From positions 1 through 64,000 of the forward strand of contig WGCU01000018.1 of the NCBI GenBank assembly GCA_015493635.1: a stretch of DNA of 64,000 nucleotides, given 5' to 3'. This document shows positions 8,547-16,785 of this stretch, piece by piece. The position numbers and the translations under genes are program-made. The stretch comes from Spirochaetaceae bacterium (GTDB lineage Bacteria; Spirochaetota; Spirochaetia; B11-G9). The notes under the pieces were generated by a model. That model saw only the letters and a list, made by a program, of their open reading frames with translations. It was not told the origin of the DNA and searched no databases. How positions within the stretch are numbered: position 1 is the stretch's first letter; the number at the start of each line of letters is the position of its first letter.

Positions 8547-9875
8547 ATGCTTGATAGAATTTCACAGAAATTCACAGATATAATTCGTACCGTCTCTGGT
8601 AAATCTGCCATATCTGAGAAAAATATAAAAGATGCAGTAGATGAAATCAAAATAGCATTGCTTGAAGCTGATGTAAACGTTCGTGTTGTCCGGAGATTTG
8701 TAAACAGAACCATTGAGGAAGCTTCAGGAGAAAAAGTACTGAGATCGGTTAATCCGGGTCAGCAGTTTGTTAAAATTGTGTACGATAAGCTGGTAGAACT
8801 TCTTGGTGATGAGCGGCAGGACCTTCAGTTAAAAGGAACCGATACCCAGTCAGTTATTCTGCTTATGGGGCTTCAGGGGTCCGGTAAAACAACAACAGCT
8901 GCAAAGCTTGCACTTCGTTTAAAGAAAGAAGGACGGCGGCCGCTTCTTGTTGCAGCAGATCTTGTAAGACCTGCTGCGGTAAAACAACTTCAGATTCTCG
9001 GTAAACAGATAGATGTAGAAGTGTATGCTGAAGATACAAAGAACGCGGTAGCAGTTGCAAAAAAATCAATTGCTTATGCAAAAAAGAATCTGTTCAATGC
9101 AGTTATTATTGATACAGCCGGAAGACTTCATCTTGATGAAGTAATGATGAAAGAAGTTAAGCAGATTGCCGAAGCGGTGAAACCTGATGAAACACTTTTT
9201 GTAGCAGACTCCATGACTGGACAGAATGCGGTTGTTATTGCAAAAGAATTTGATGAGAAAGTTGGTATCAGCGGTATCATTCTTAGTAAATTTGATTCTG
9301 ATGCCCGAGGCGGAGCAGCAATTTCCCTAAAGAGTGTTACCGGCAAGGCCCTTAAGTTTATCGGTGTCGGTGAAAAGCTGGATGATCTTGATCCTTTCTA
9401 CCCAGACCGCATTGCTTCACGTATTCTCGGAATGGGTGATGTTGTCAGTTTAGTGGAAAAGGCACAGGAAACAATAGAAGCTGATGAAGCAGAGAAGCTT
9501 CAGAAAAAAATGAAATCTGCGACCTTTACCCTGCAGGATTATCTTGAACAGTTTCAGCGTGTAAAAAAGATGGGAAGTATTGATTCCATTCTTGATATGA
9601 TTCCGGGAGCCAAAGGATCTGTAAATCCTGATGATCTTGATATGGACGGAATGAAAAAAGAAGAAGCAATTATACTCTCCATGACGTATTCCGAACGGTA
9701 TAACCACCGTATAATCGGCCCGTCACGGAGAAAAAGAATAGCAAAGGGGTCCGGTACTTCCGTATTTGAGGTAAACAGACTCCTGAAAAAGTTTGAAAAA
9801 ACACGGCTGATGATGAAAAAGGTCGTAAAAAATAAAAAATACCAGGCCCAGCTGATGCAGGGTATGGGGTTGTAA
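8547..9875 (+). CDS. ffh: signal recognition particle GTPase Ffh
   Basis: Ffh binds signal peptides and SRP RNA and brings ribosomes to FtsY at the membrane. The N domain (about 1-85) is followed by the G domain with G1 GLQGSGKTTTAAKLA, DTAGRLH and LSKFDSDARGG, then the M domain (about 300-442). The M domain carries the RNA-binding segment PSRRKRIAKGSGTSVFEVN. I chose the ATG at 8547 (MLDRIS, 442 residues) because GAAGG lies 11 bases upstream. The ATG at 8538 has only two bases after that site. The M domain lacks a long Met-rich tail. It opens the ribosomal operon. Confidence 0.95.
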   Translation: MLDRISQKFTDIIRTVSGKSAISEKNIKDAVDEIKIALLEADVNVRVVRRFVNRTIEEASGEKVLRSVNPGQQFVKIVYDKLVELLGDERQDLQLKGTDTQSVILLMGLQGSGKTTTAAKLALRLKKEGRRPLLVAADLVRPAAVKQLQILGKQIDVEVYAEDTKNAVAVAKKSIAYAKKNLFNAVIIDTAGRLHLDEVMMKEVKQIAEAVKPDETLFVADSMTGQNAVVIAKEFDEKVGISGIILSKFDSDARGGAAISLKSVTGKALKFIGVGEKLDDLDPFYPDRIASRILGMGDVVSLVEKAQETIEADEAEKLQKKMKSATFTLQDYLEQFQRVKKMGSIDSILDMIPGAKGSVNPDDLDMDGMKKEEAIILSMTYSERYNHRIIGPSRRKRIAKGSGTSVFEVNRLLKKFEKTRLMMKKVVKNKKYQAQLMQGMGL

Positions 9876-9902
9876 CAGAGAAGAAAACCGTAGGAGGTTC
9901 GT

Positions 9903-10166
9903 GTGAGTGTAAAAATCAGACTAAAACGATTCGGAACAAAAAAAAGACCGTACTATAGAATTGTTGTAATGGATTCAAGAGCACCGAGAGATGGAAGAAC
10001 GCTGGAAGAGGTAGGTTATTATCATCCTATTGAAAAAGAGGATAAACAGGTTAAACTTAATGCAGAACGCATCAAAGACTGGATACAGAAAGGTGCACAG
10101 CCAACAAAGACTGTTAAAAAGATACTGAATAATAACGAAATATATATAGAAAGATCAGCGGAATAA
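9903..10166 (+). CDS. rpsP: 30S ribosomal protein bS16
   Basis: This 87-residue protein has the S16 signature from the N-terminus: [19 protein letters not shown], then DSRAPRDGR and LEEVGYYHP. It is a primary 16S rRNA binder in the small subunit. The start is GTG at 9903 with a strong AGGAGG upstream. It has the usual position between ffh and khpA. Confidence 0.96.
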   Translation: MSVKIRLKRFGTKKRPYYRIVVMDSRAPRDGRTLEEVGYYHPIEKEDKQVKLNAERIKDWIQKGAQPTKTVKKILNNNEIYIERSAE

Positions 10167-10179
10167 AGAGGGTACTGCT

Positions 10180-10413
10180 ATGGAGAAGGATCTTGTCGTC
10201 TATATTGCAAAATCTCTTGTTGATGATCCTGATGGCGTTGTTGTAAATATTATAGAAGGTGAAAAATCAACAATTCTTGAGTTGAAGGTTTCCCCTGATG
10301 ATATCGGTAAAGTTATCGGTAAACATGGTCGTATTGCGAAAGCTATAAGGACAATTCTCAGTGCTTCAGCAACAAAAACAGGGAAACGGATTGTTTTAGA
10401 AATTCTGGATTAA
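10180..10413 (+). CDS. khpA: KH-domain RNA-binding protein KhpA
   Basis: This 77-residue protein is a single KH domain with the GxxG loop in VIGKHGRIAKAIR (about 45-57). KhpA binds RNA and in other bacteria works with KhpB/EloR in cell division and small-RNA biology. It lies between rpsP and rimM, its standard location. Its TAA stop overlaps the rimM ATG by one base, so translation is coupled. Confidence 0.93.
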   Translation: MEKDLVVYIAKSLVDDPDGVVVNIIEGEKSTILELKVSPDDIGKVIGKHGRIAKAIRTILSASATKTGKRIVLEILD

Positions 10414-10910
10414 TGGAACAGATAACAATCGGAAGGATACGTACTTCACATGGTGTTAAGGGGTATCTTAAAGTACAGAGTTTTTCTGGCACAACGGAGC
10501 ATTTCTTTGCATTAAAGAATGTTGTTCTTAAAAATGGAATAAGGGAAAAAGCGTTTCATATTGAAGATGTGAAGAAGAATGGCTCTTCTGTTCTTTTTAA
10601 ACTTGGAGGCATAGATACTCCGGAAGCAGGAAGAGTATATTCCGGATGGGAAATCTGGGTTGATAAAAAGTATGCTGTACCTCTTGAACCTGGTGAGTTT
10701 TATATCAGGGACATGATAGGGTGCAGTTTGATCTTTAACAGTAAGGAAATTGGAAAAGTTCGCGGTGTACTGGATACCATGGCCAGTGATCTCCTGGAAG
10801 TGGAAACGGTTAACGGTTTGGTTATTATTCCGTTTGTAAATGAGTTTATCGGAATGGTTGATGTGTCAGCCCAAACGATTGAACTAAAGGATAACAGGCT
10901 GTTGACATGA
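10413..10910 (+). CDS. rimM: 16S rRNA processing protein RimM
   Basis: RimM assists maturation of the 30S head and binds protein S19. The 165-residue protein starts with the family motif IGRIRTSHGVKGYLKVQSFS and has the PRC-barrel C-terminal half with ELKDNRLL at its end. Segment GEFYIRDMIGCSL is the usual start of the PRC domain. It overlaps khpA by one base and trmD by four bases. Confidence 0.94.
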   Translation: MEQITIGRIRTSHGVKGYLKVQSFSGTTEHFFALKNVVLKNGIREKAFHIEDVKKNGSSVLFKLGGIDTPEAGRVYSGWEIWVDKKYAVPLEPGEFYIRDMIGCSLIFNSKEIGKVRGVLDTMASDLLEVETVNGLVIIPFVNEFIGMVDVSAQTIELKDNRLLT

Positions 10911-11587
10911 AAATGACAATACTCACACTGTTTCCTGAGATAATTGAAGGGTACTTTACCAGTTCAATTATGGCACGGGCAGTTGAAAAGAAGATAGTTG
11001 AGTATTCAGTCATAAACATAAGAGATTTTGCTTTGGACCGGCACCGTACTTGTGATGATTATCCCTATGGTGGTGGTGCAGGGATGGTTTTAAAACCGGA
11101 ACCGCTTGGTGCCGCACTGGACTCTGTACAGGGAAAAGAAAAGAGAGTGATTTATGCCAGCCCTTCAGGAGTGCCCTTTACACAGCACTATGCTGAAACA
11201 TTAACAAAACCAGAGGAACTGGTTTTTATATGCGGAAGATATGAAGGGATTGATCAGCGGATTATTGATATGTATGTGGATGATGAAATTACAATAGGTG
11301 ATTACGTTATTTCATCAGGTGAGATTTCAACACTTGTTATCGTTGATGCGGTTTACCGGCTTTTGGAAGGGGTGATTAATAACGCTTCTCTTATTGAGGA
11401 AAGTTTTTCTGATGGATTACTGGAGTATCCTCATTACACCCGTCCATCTAATTATAAAGGGGAAAAAGTCCCAGAAGTCCTTATTTCAGGACATCATGCG
11501 AAGATACAGGAATGGAGACATGCGATGCAGTTGGAAAAAACGAGGCGGAACAGGCCAGATTTGCTCTCTACATTGCAATTATTCTGA
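10907..11587 (+). CDS. trmD: tRNA (guanine-N1)-methyltransferase
   Basis: TrmD methylates G37 of tRNAs that read CNN codons and so prevents frameshifting. The 226-residue protein is a SPOUT methyltransferase with the trefoil-knot SAM site FICGRYEGIDQRI and IGDYVISSGE. MTILTLFPEIIEGYF marks the N-terminus, and DYPYGGGAGMVLKPEP is the tRNA/SAM loop. It starts four bases before the rimM stop. Length is at the short end of the family but all motifs are present. Confidence 0.96.
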   Translation: MKMTILTLFPEIIEGYFTSSIMARAVEKKIVEYSVINIRDFALDRHRTCDDYPYGGGAGMVLKPEPLGAALDSVQGKEKRVIYASPSGVPFTQHYAETLTKPEELVFICGRYEGIDQRIIDMYVDDEITIGDYVISSGEISTLVIVDAVYRLLEGVINNASLIEESFSDGLLEYPHYTRPSNYKGEKVPEVLISGHHAKIQEWRHAMQLEKTRRNRPDLLSTLQLF

Positions 11588-11629
11588 AAAAAAGGTAATA
11601 TTAAATTTATATTGAGTAAGGGGAAGTAT

Positions 11630-12004
11630 ATGGATCTTATAAAGAGTATAGAAGCGCAGCAGCTTAAAGAAAATCCTGAGAATTTTAGGATTGGAGATAC
11701 AGTAAAAGTATATTTTAAAATTATCGAAGGGCAGACAGAACGTATTCAGATATTTGAAGGTCTTGTTATTGCCATAAACAATAGTGATGTTCGAAAGACT
11801 TTTACGGTAAGGAAAATGTCCTACGGTGTTGGTGTAGAGAGAATATTTCCTCTTCACTCTCCGCGGATTGACAAGATTGATGTTGTCAGACGCGGTCGTA
11901 TCCGGCGGGCTAAACTGTACTATATACGTGAACGGGTTGGTAAAGCAGCTAAAGTTCCCGAGCTTATCAGAAGAAAGGATTCTAAAAAGAAAAAAGCCGT
12001 GTAA
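11630..12004 (+). CDS. rplS: 50S ribosomal protein bL19
   Basis: This protein has the L19 pattern: [31 protein letters not shown]-like [12 protein letters not shown], the core [17 protein letters not shown], and a basic Lys-rich tail. I start it at the ATG at 11630 because AAGGGGAAG lies just upstream and L19 proteins begin with this MDLI-type sequence. An in-frame TTG at 11612 would add six residues made from the Shine-Dalgarno region and is unlikely. The gene ends one base into the next ATG. Confidence 0.95.
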   Translation: MDLIKSIEAQQLKENPENFRIGDTVKVYFKIIEGQTERIQIFEGLVIAINNSDVRKTFTVRKMSYGVGVERIFPLHSPRIDKIDVVRRGRIRRAKLYYIRERVGKAAKVPELIRRKDSKKKKAV

Positions 12005-12987
12005 TGACTGTCGGTACTGTTCATGTTCAGGGTATTAGTGCCGGATCGTTATCTTCTATACGGTCTGGCAGTTTTGTTTCTTTCATGGTGAAGGGAAGCA
12101 AAGGAAAGGGAATATTTACAGTACTTCTTAATGGCAGAATTTTACAGGTGCAGTCTAAAAGTCTCCTCATCCCCGGCAGAAAGTATCGAGCGGAGTTTAT
12201 AAAATATTCCGGACAAATAGAGCTTCGCATACTTGAGAAGCAGCAGCTGACAGCTAAGGTGATTGATGCTTTTTCATTGCCCAGAACGGATGAGATGAAA
12301 CAGATCCTGTCCGCACTCATGAATACCGGTCTCGCCGTTAGCCCTCCTATGATTACTGCTTTGCAGCGGGGCAGTAAACATATTCGAAAAAAAGATTCAG
12401 CACTCTTCCGGCTGCTTGCCATTATGCTTGATAAAAATATTCCGCTTACAACAGATACAGTAGAGCCGTTGTGTGCTTATCTGCCGGAACGTCAGAGTAA
12501 GAGAGAGAACCGGGATCCTGAAAAAGATGAAGATTATAAAACAAATGGTGCTTCAGATGTTCTTCTAAAAAAATATATTTTACGGGATGACAGAAAAGAC
12601 ACCCTTCTAAAATTCTTTAACCATTCTAAAGGCAACCAGCAGCATTGGCTCATTATTCCTCTAAAATACCGGACGGACACCATCCATAGTGGTATATTAA
12701 AAATAAAACTTGATATTCGCAACAAGCTTCTGGGACTTCATTTAACCTTGGAAGATTCCGTGCCGTGGGAATTTATACTCAGAAAAGAACATCCTGGATA
12801 TAAACTACAGATTTTTTCACCAATAGATACCAGAAAAGGGGATATAGAATCAATGTTTTTTGATTTAAAGGAAAAACTGCATAAAAAAGGGATCAAAACT
12901 GACGATATTAGTAGTAACGGTAGTTTGTCGGATGGATTTATTGATACCTTGACATCTGCTGGAACGAGTATTGATCAAATAGTTTAA
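12004..12987 (+). CDS. FliK-like flagellar hook-length control candidate
   Basis: This 327-residue soluble protein has an N-terminal beta domain (about 15-80, GSFVSFMVKGSKGKGIFTV) and a polar middle. A C-terminal domain (about 215-320) includes WLIIPLKYRTDTIHSGILKIKLD, shortened here to its core IIPLKYRTDTIHSGILK. That layout resembles FliK C-terminal domains, where strands of the form L.IPL......G.L.I.L are typical. It sits directly before a FlhB-C-terminal-like gene, and FliK is FlhB's partner in export switching. The call rests on weak similarity and this context. Its ATG overlaps the rplS stop codon. Confidence 0.5.
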   Translation: MTVGTVHVQGISAGSLSSIRSGSFVSFMVKGSKGKGIFTVLLNGRILQVQSKSLLIPGRKYRAEFIKYSGQIELRILEKQQLTAKVIDAFSLPRTDEMKQILSALMNTGLAVSPPMITALQRGSKHIRKKDSALFRLLAIMLDKNIPLTTDTVEPLCAYLPERQSKRENRDPEKDEDYKTNGASDVLLKKYILRDDRKDTLLKFFNHSKGNQQHWLIIPLKYRTDTIHSGILKIKLDIRNKLLGLHLTLEDSVPWEFILRKEHPGYKLQIFSPIDTRKGDIESMFFDLKEKLHKKGIKTDDISSNGSLSDGFIDTLTSAGTSIDQIV

Positions 12988-12996
12988 CGGAGTATC

Positions 12997-13245
12997 ATGA
13001 AAAAAGCTGTTGCACTGCGATACAGTACACAAGTACCTGCCCCTTTTGTTGTCGGGAATGCTTCCGGTGCTGTTGTCAGCCGGCTGTTAAAAATAGCTTT
13101 GGACAATGATATTCCCGTTGTTGAGGATGATATTCTTACGGAAACGCTTTTTATATTGAATCCGGGTGAATATATCCCTGAAGAAGTTTATAGTATTGTT
13201 GCTGATATTTTTATCTTTATAAAGAAATTGCAGGAAGTTGAATGA
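12997..13245 (+). CDS. FlhB C-terminal domain homologue (FlhX-type)
   Basis: This 82-residue protein corresponds to the cytoplasmic C-terminal domain of the flagellar export switch FlhB, without the membrane part. KKAVALRYSTQVPAPFVVG and DNDIPVVEDDILTETLF match strands and helices that follow the NPTH cleavage site in full FlhB. In other bacteria FlhX can partly replace the cleaved FlhB fragment. Here it is paired with a FliK-like gene inside the ribosomal operon. It overlaps the next gene by four bases. Confidence 0.85.
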   Translation: MKKAVALRYSTQVPAPFVVGNASGAVVSRLLKIALDNDIPVVEDDILTETLFILNPGEYIPEEVYSIVADIFIFIKKLQEVE

Positions 13246-14375
13246 GAAGTATTAAAGTAAGTGATCTAAAGCCGGGAATGAAATTTACAGCTCCCGTATA
13301 TCTTGACGGAGAGAACCTCCTTGTTCCCGAGAAAATTGAAATTAAAGAAAAAGATATAAAGCGGCTTGAGAGGTGGAACATCGTAGAAGTTCAGACAGAT
13401 GGGACACTTATCGATCGATCTGATGTTTCAAGTGATCTTGATATTAAAATCAAGGTTAATAATCAACAGGTTATGGATATCTACAACAAGTTTGTTCTTG
13501 AACTTGATAATATTTTTACCCTTGTTAAAAATCATGAACCAGTAAATTCGGAGGATGTGGACGCTATTGTTACCGGTATACTTACGATTATCAATGATAA
13601 TCCTGAAGATCTGCGGCTCATTACTATAAGTAACTACAAAACAAAAAATTTGTTTGCTCAAAGTTCTTTGAATTGCATGATTCTGTCCATACTTATCGGT
13701 ACACAGATGAAGATTATAAGTCATAAACTCCTCCATCTTGCTGTTGCGGCACTGCTTCATGACATTGGTATGATGCGTCTGCCCGAAGAACTGTTGTTGA
13801 AAAAGGGAGACTTGTCACCTGCTGAAAGGGCGCAAGTACAATCTCATGCGGTACTTTCTTACAAACTTATAACTAAGTCATTCAAATATCCGGAAGAAGT
13901 AGGCAGAATAGCACTCTTTCACCATGAAAGATGGGATGGCAAAGGATATCCTAAATCTCTCAGCGGGAATGAAATACCTATCGCATCAAGAATTCTTTCA
14001 ATAGCTGACTCCTTTGAGGCCATGGTTCGCAAACGGCCTTATAGAGATTCAATGATAGGTTACAGAGCAATAAAAGAAATACTTAATGATAATTCTCGAC
14101 GTTTTGATGCTGCAATTATTAAGATTTTTATAAAAAGCATGGGATTATATCCCATAGGAAGCATTGTTATCCTTAATAACGGTACAATTGGAAGGGTTAA
14201 AAGGATACACCATGAATCACCTCTCCGGCCGTTTATAGAATTGATTATGACACCTGAGGGAAAGATAATAAAAGAAAAGCAGCGTAATGAAATAGATCTT
14301 CTCAATGACAGGAAACTTTTTATTGTACGGGCAATAAACCTTGACGAATTGAGAAAGAAGGCTGTAAAAAGGTGA
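13242..14375 (+). CDS. HD-GYP domain phosphodiesterase
   Basis: This 377-residue protein is probably a cyclic-di-GMP phosphodiesterase. The N-terminal 110 residues form a beta/alpha region starting IKVSDLKPGMKFTAPVYL, as seen before many HD-GYP domains. The HD-GYP domain (about 125-310) has LLHDIGMMRLP, then PAERAQVQSHA, HHERWDGKGYP and a final ADSFEAMV segment. The GYP motif and the HD pair are intact, so activity is likely. The position next to flagellar genes fits control of motility. No receiver or sensor domain is attached. Confidence 0.88.
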   Translation: MRSIKVSDLKPGMKFTAPVYLDGENLLVPEKIEIKEKDIKRLERWNIVEVQTDGTLIDRSDVSSDLDIKIKVNNQQVMDIYNKFVLELDNIFTLVKNHEPVNSEDVDAIVTGILTIINDNPEDLRLITISNYKTKNLFAQSSLNCMILSILIGTQMKIISHKLLHLAVAALLHDIGMMRLPEELLLKKGDLSPAERAQVQSHAVLSYKLITKSFKYPEEVGRIALFHHERWDGKGYPKSLSGNEIPIASRILSIADSFEAMVRKRPYRDSMIGYRAIKEILNDNSRRFDAAIIKIFIKSMGLYPIGSIVILNNGTIGRVKRIHHESPLRPFIELIMTPEGKIIKEKQRNEIDLLNDRKLFIVRAINLDELRKKAVKR

Positions 14376-14740
14376 ACAGCACGGAAAAAGGAAAAGCAGG
14401 AGAACGTGAAGCTGCCCAATTTTTACAACGTGAAGGATTTTCTATACGGGAGAAGAATTTCAGGACTAAAAAAGGTGAAATTGATTTAATTGTTGAAAAA
14501 GAAGGTGAGCTTTCGTTTGTTGAGGTTAAAGCATGGAGTTCACCGGGATATGAAAGTCTTGAAAAGTCGGTGGATACAAAGAAGCAGAATAGAATCATTT
14601 ACGCTTCAAAAGTATATCTGATGGGAGTAGCTACAGACAGATACTCACTTATGCATTACGATGTTATTTTTATTAATGTATCGACCGGAGATATTGAGTA
14701 TATTCAGAATGCGTTTACGGAGACTAACAGCAGATGGTAA
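14372..14740 (+). CDS. yraN: YraN family protein (UPF0102)
   Basis: This 122-residue protein has the nuclease-like YraN fold signature: GKAGEREAAQFLQREGF, then the core FRTKKGEIDLIVEKEGELSF (acidic residues of GEIDLI) and VEVKAW. The family is related to Holliday-junction resolvases and restriction-type nucleases; its cellular role is not settled. It starts with GTG overlapping the HD-GYP stop codon by four bases. Confidence 0.9.
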   Translation: MNSTEKGKAGEREAAQFLQREGFSIREKNFRTKKGEIDLIVEKEGELSFVEVKAWSSPGYESLEKSVDTKKQNRIIYASKVYLMGVATDRYSLMHYDVIFINVSTGDIEYIQNAFTETNSRW

Positions 14741-14877
14741 GAATAGCAAAAAATACTGATCCCAAAAAACTCGCTGAATTGAAAAAGAAAATAGATGATA
14801 AAAAGTATCTTAACCGTGCAATTTTGACAATTGCAAATACATTAACAAAAGAAATCTATCAATTGAATGAGGAATAA
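14734..14877 (+). CDS. small conserved-looking protein, 47 residues
   Basis: The short frame MVRIAKNTDPKKLAELKKK to KEIYQLNEE encodes 47 residues, is basic and probably one or two helices. Its ATG lies inside the last codons of yraN (7-base overlap), and its stop is followed after three bases by the next gene, which is the spacing of translationally coupled genes. The sequence looks protein-like rather than random, with regular Lys/Leu periodicity. Function is unknown. Confidence 0.55.
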   Translation: MVRIAKNTDPKKLAELKKKIDDKKYLNRAILTIANTLTKEIYQLNEE

Positions 14878-14880
14878 GCG

Positions 14881-15267
14881 TTGAATAATCAGGTAGCAGA
14901 AAATACACATCACAATTATCGCAGAAAAAATTTCCGAAGAAGAGGCAAGAACTTCCATAGACCTCCAGTTGAATATAAGACATGTCCAATTTGCGGCAAA
15001 GCAGTAAAATCTTTATTAACGGCTATTTCAGTAAATCCAGATATGGATCCAGCACATTTTGATTGTGTTTTAAAACAGCTGCAGGAACAGGAAACATTAA
15101 AAAAAGGTGAAAAAATATCTTATCTGGGAAATGGAACGTTTGCTGTCATAAAAATGAAACAAGGGGGTAAAGGGCCTGCCTTCACTATACTGAAAAAAAT
15201 TCAGTATGAAGAAAAAGATAAAAAAGCTGATTGGAGAAAAAAGATAGGTAAACGTTTAAAACGTTGA
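14881..15267 (+). CDS. small zinc-finger protein, spirochaetal hypothetical
   Basis: This 128-residue basic protein has a disordered Arg/Lys/His-rich N-terminus (1-30) followed by a likely zinc site: CPIC (C35, C38), then HFDC (H59, C62). The C-terminus is again strongly basic, ending KKIGKRLKR. It looks like a nucleic-acid or ribosome-associated factor, but no family function is known to me. It starts with TTG at 14881 preceded by GAGGA and ends the long operon at a hairpin terminator. Confidence 0.7.
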   Translation: MNNQVAENTHHNYRRKNFRRRGKNFHRPPVEYKTCPICGKAVKSLLTAISVNPDMDPAHFDCVLKQLQEQETLKKGEKISYLGNGTFAVIKMKQGGKGPAFTILKKIQYEEKDKKADWRKKIGKRLKR

Positions 15268-15280
15268 TGAAAAATGAAAG

Positions 15281-15307
15281 AAAGCTCTCCTTAACGGAGA
15301 GCTTTTC
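15281..15307. terminator. bidirectional terminator between convergent genes
   Basis: AGCTCTCC (15283-15290) pairs perfectly with GGAGAGCT (15296-15303) around TTAAC. T-runs follow on both strands. It would end the ffh operon on the plus strand and the HEAT-protein transcript on the minus strand. Confidence 0.85.
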
Positions 15308-15314
15308 CTCTATG

Positions 15315-16025
15315 TCAATAACTCTGTAACATATCGACAACTTCCTGTGCTTTTGCCTTTACTTTCTTAATATAGTTTCCGTTTTGTATTCTAATGATAG
15401 CGCGTAAAACAGTTGGGTCACGTAAACCATCGTTATTTTTTGCAATTTTTTCATATGCAAGAAGAACTGCAAAGGCAAAGTTATTGTCAGGAACCATAAT
15501 ATCCTGATTTAATATAGCGTAGGATAAAGCCTGGGTAACCTGATTATTTTTATTTATCCCGATTGTCCCCAGCGCATATGCTGCTTCTGAAAGAACCATC
15601 GGCTCTTTTTCGGTTAAAAGAATATTAATCAAACTGTCTTTAGCGCTTTCACCGCCGAGTTTTCCAAGTTCTTCACATGCACGTCTGCGAACTTCGGGGA
15701 AGTCATTGATTACGTGTCCATTCTCACGAAACGTAACACCGGTTCCTGTAAGAGAAAGATAATCAAGAATTGAATGTATATCCGCGCTGTTTGATGTTGC
15801 TTTACCGTTTGCTATCATATCATCAATATAATCAAGGGCTTTTAATTTTGATGCTCTTTCATGTGAAACAGCCTGTTCTCCAATAACAGTCATCTGTATA
15901 CTCTGGAGGAACAAATCTTCAACAGTTTTTTCCTTTTTCCCTTTTGTGCTGTTATCTTGCGCTGATACGAAAGCAGGAAGGGTTAAAATAATTGCAAGAA
16001 TAGTCAATAAATACTTCTTTTTCAT
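15315..16025 (-). CDS. exported HEAT-repeat protein
   Basis: A signal peptide (KKKYLLTILAIILTLPAFVSA, trimmed in processing) is followed by a helical solenoid of HEAT repeats. Clear units are EVRRRACEELGKLGG and MVLSEAAYALGTIG. These repeats form protein-binding surfaces in the periplasm or at the outer membrane. I chose the ATG at 16025 (236 residues) because TGGAG lies seven bases upstream. The ATG at 16037 is itself part of that Shine-Dalgarno. It is co-transcribed with the lipoprotein gene 16 bases upstream. The binding partner is unknown. Confidence 0.75.
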   Translation of the reverse strand: MKKKYLLTILAIILTLPAFVSAQDNSTKGKKEKTVEDLFLQSIQMTVIGEQAVSHERASKLKALDYIDDMIANGKATSNSADIHSILDYLSLTGTGVTFRENGHVINDFPEVRRRACEELGKLGGESAKDSLINILLTEKEPMVLSEAAYALGTIGINKNNQVTQALSYAILNQDIMVPDNNFAFAVLLAYEKIAKNNDGLRDPTVLRAIIRIQNGNYIKKVKAKAQEVVDMLQSY

Positions 16026-16040
16026 TTTTTTCTCCATCTT

Positions 16041-16610
16041 TTAGTCTTGGAAATGGGCGATTTTCCATTGATTGTTAATTTTTACAAGTTCATAAATTAT
16101 GACAGGCGTGTTGTCAATATACATATATGCTTTTATATGATCAGCATCGATAGCTTTAATTTCATCAAGCCGGACATTTTTTCTGCTGCCTACAACGACA
16201 TAGTTAAAATAGTCTTTGAGGGATCGAAGAGTAATTTTATACTTTTTAAGAAGAGGGCTCTCTGATTGTTCTTTTAAAACTTCAGGATTGCTGTAGTAAT
16301 CGTAGTAATCTTTTGAAAGGTAGGTAAGCCAGGTATCATAATCCTTGTTTTCTATGAGGGTATTTAGCTTTGTGATAAGTTGTGAAATATCCTCCTTTGT
16401 CTTCGTATAGGTTTCCTTATCAAGGGTAAAAACGGCACCTGCTACCTTTTGCGGTACTGGTACCTGTTTTGGCGGTACTTCCTGTAGAGGGGCTACAGCT
16501 TTCTGTGAAGAAGGCTGAATTACCGGTTTCTGTGAGGGTGGAGAAGAGGTGCATGATAGAACAAAAGAAAATAAACCTGCAACAAAAAGAAAAACTATTG
16601 TACGAATCAA
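16041..16610 (-). CDS. lipoprotein with NTF2/SnoaL-like C-terminal domain
   Basis: The 189-residue protein has a lipoprotein signal (TIVFLFVAGLFSFVLSC) with the lipidated Cys at 20. A Pro/Gln/Val-rich spacer (about 22-58) leads to a globular domain (about 65-189). That domain has a pattern seen in NTF2-like proteins: helix TKTKEDISQLITKLNTL, then DYDTWLTYLSKDYYDYY, and beta strands ending YELVKINNQWKIAHFQD. The start is TTG at 16610 with AAGGAG seven bases upstream. It is the first gene of the pair with the HEAT protein and lies behind a possible sigma-28 promoter. Confidence 0.7.
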   Translation of the reverse strand: MIRTIVFLFVAGLFSFVLSCTSSPPSQKPVIQPSSQKAVAPLQEVPPKQVPVPQKVAGAVFTLDKETYTKTKEDISQLITKLNTLIENKDYDTWLTYLSKDYYDYYSNPEVLKEQSESPLLKKYKITLRSLKDYFNYVVVGSRKNVRLDEIKAIDADHIKAYMYIDNTPVIIYELVKINNQWKIAHFQD

Positions 16611-16722
16611 TCAAATACTCCTTAGTTACAGTGTATCCAGTCAAATGGAATTTGTCAAAACCAATTTTAATAATATTGCTGTCTCAATAGATAAAATAAT
16701 GGAAAAACGAAAAAAAAGCTAT

Positions 16723-16748
16723 ATTTCGGTTACCGGCCGATAAATTTA
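16723..16748 (-). promoter_or_regulatory. possible sigma-28 promoter of the lipoprotein/HEAT pair
   Basis: On the minus strand TAAA (16745-16748), 14 bases, and ACCGAAAT (16723-16730) resemble the flaB promoter of this window, which has TTAA, 15 bases and ACCGAAAA. The spacer contains the imperfect palindrome TTATCGGCCGGTAA. The plus strand of the same stretch contains a perfect GCCGATAA at 16736-16743, but no matching TAAA at the right distance. Confidence 0.4.
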
Positions 16749-16749
16749 C

Positions 16750-16779
16750 TTGACTATCTTGCGGTATGATGGTTACACT
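16750..16779 (+). promoter_or_regulatory. promoter of coaD, probably giving a leaderless mRNA
   Basis: TTGACT (16750-16755) and TACACT (16774-16779) are separated by 18 bases. Six bases follow before the coaD ATG, so the predicted start site is the A of ATG. No Shine-Dalgarno is present. Confidence 0.55.
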
Positions 16780-16785
16780 ACGGAC

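Noticed and set aside
11612-11629. An rplS start at TTG 11612
   Set aside because: The six extra codons are made from the Shine-Dalgarno stretch, and L19 normally begins at the ATG 11630.
16750-16785. A coaD start at 16750 giving 12 more residues
   Set aside because: The added residues overlap the -35 and -10 boxes and are outside the family's N-terminus.
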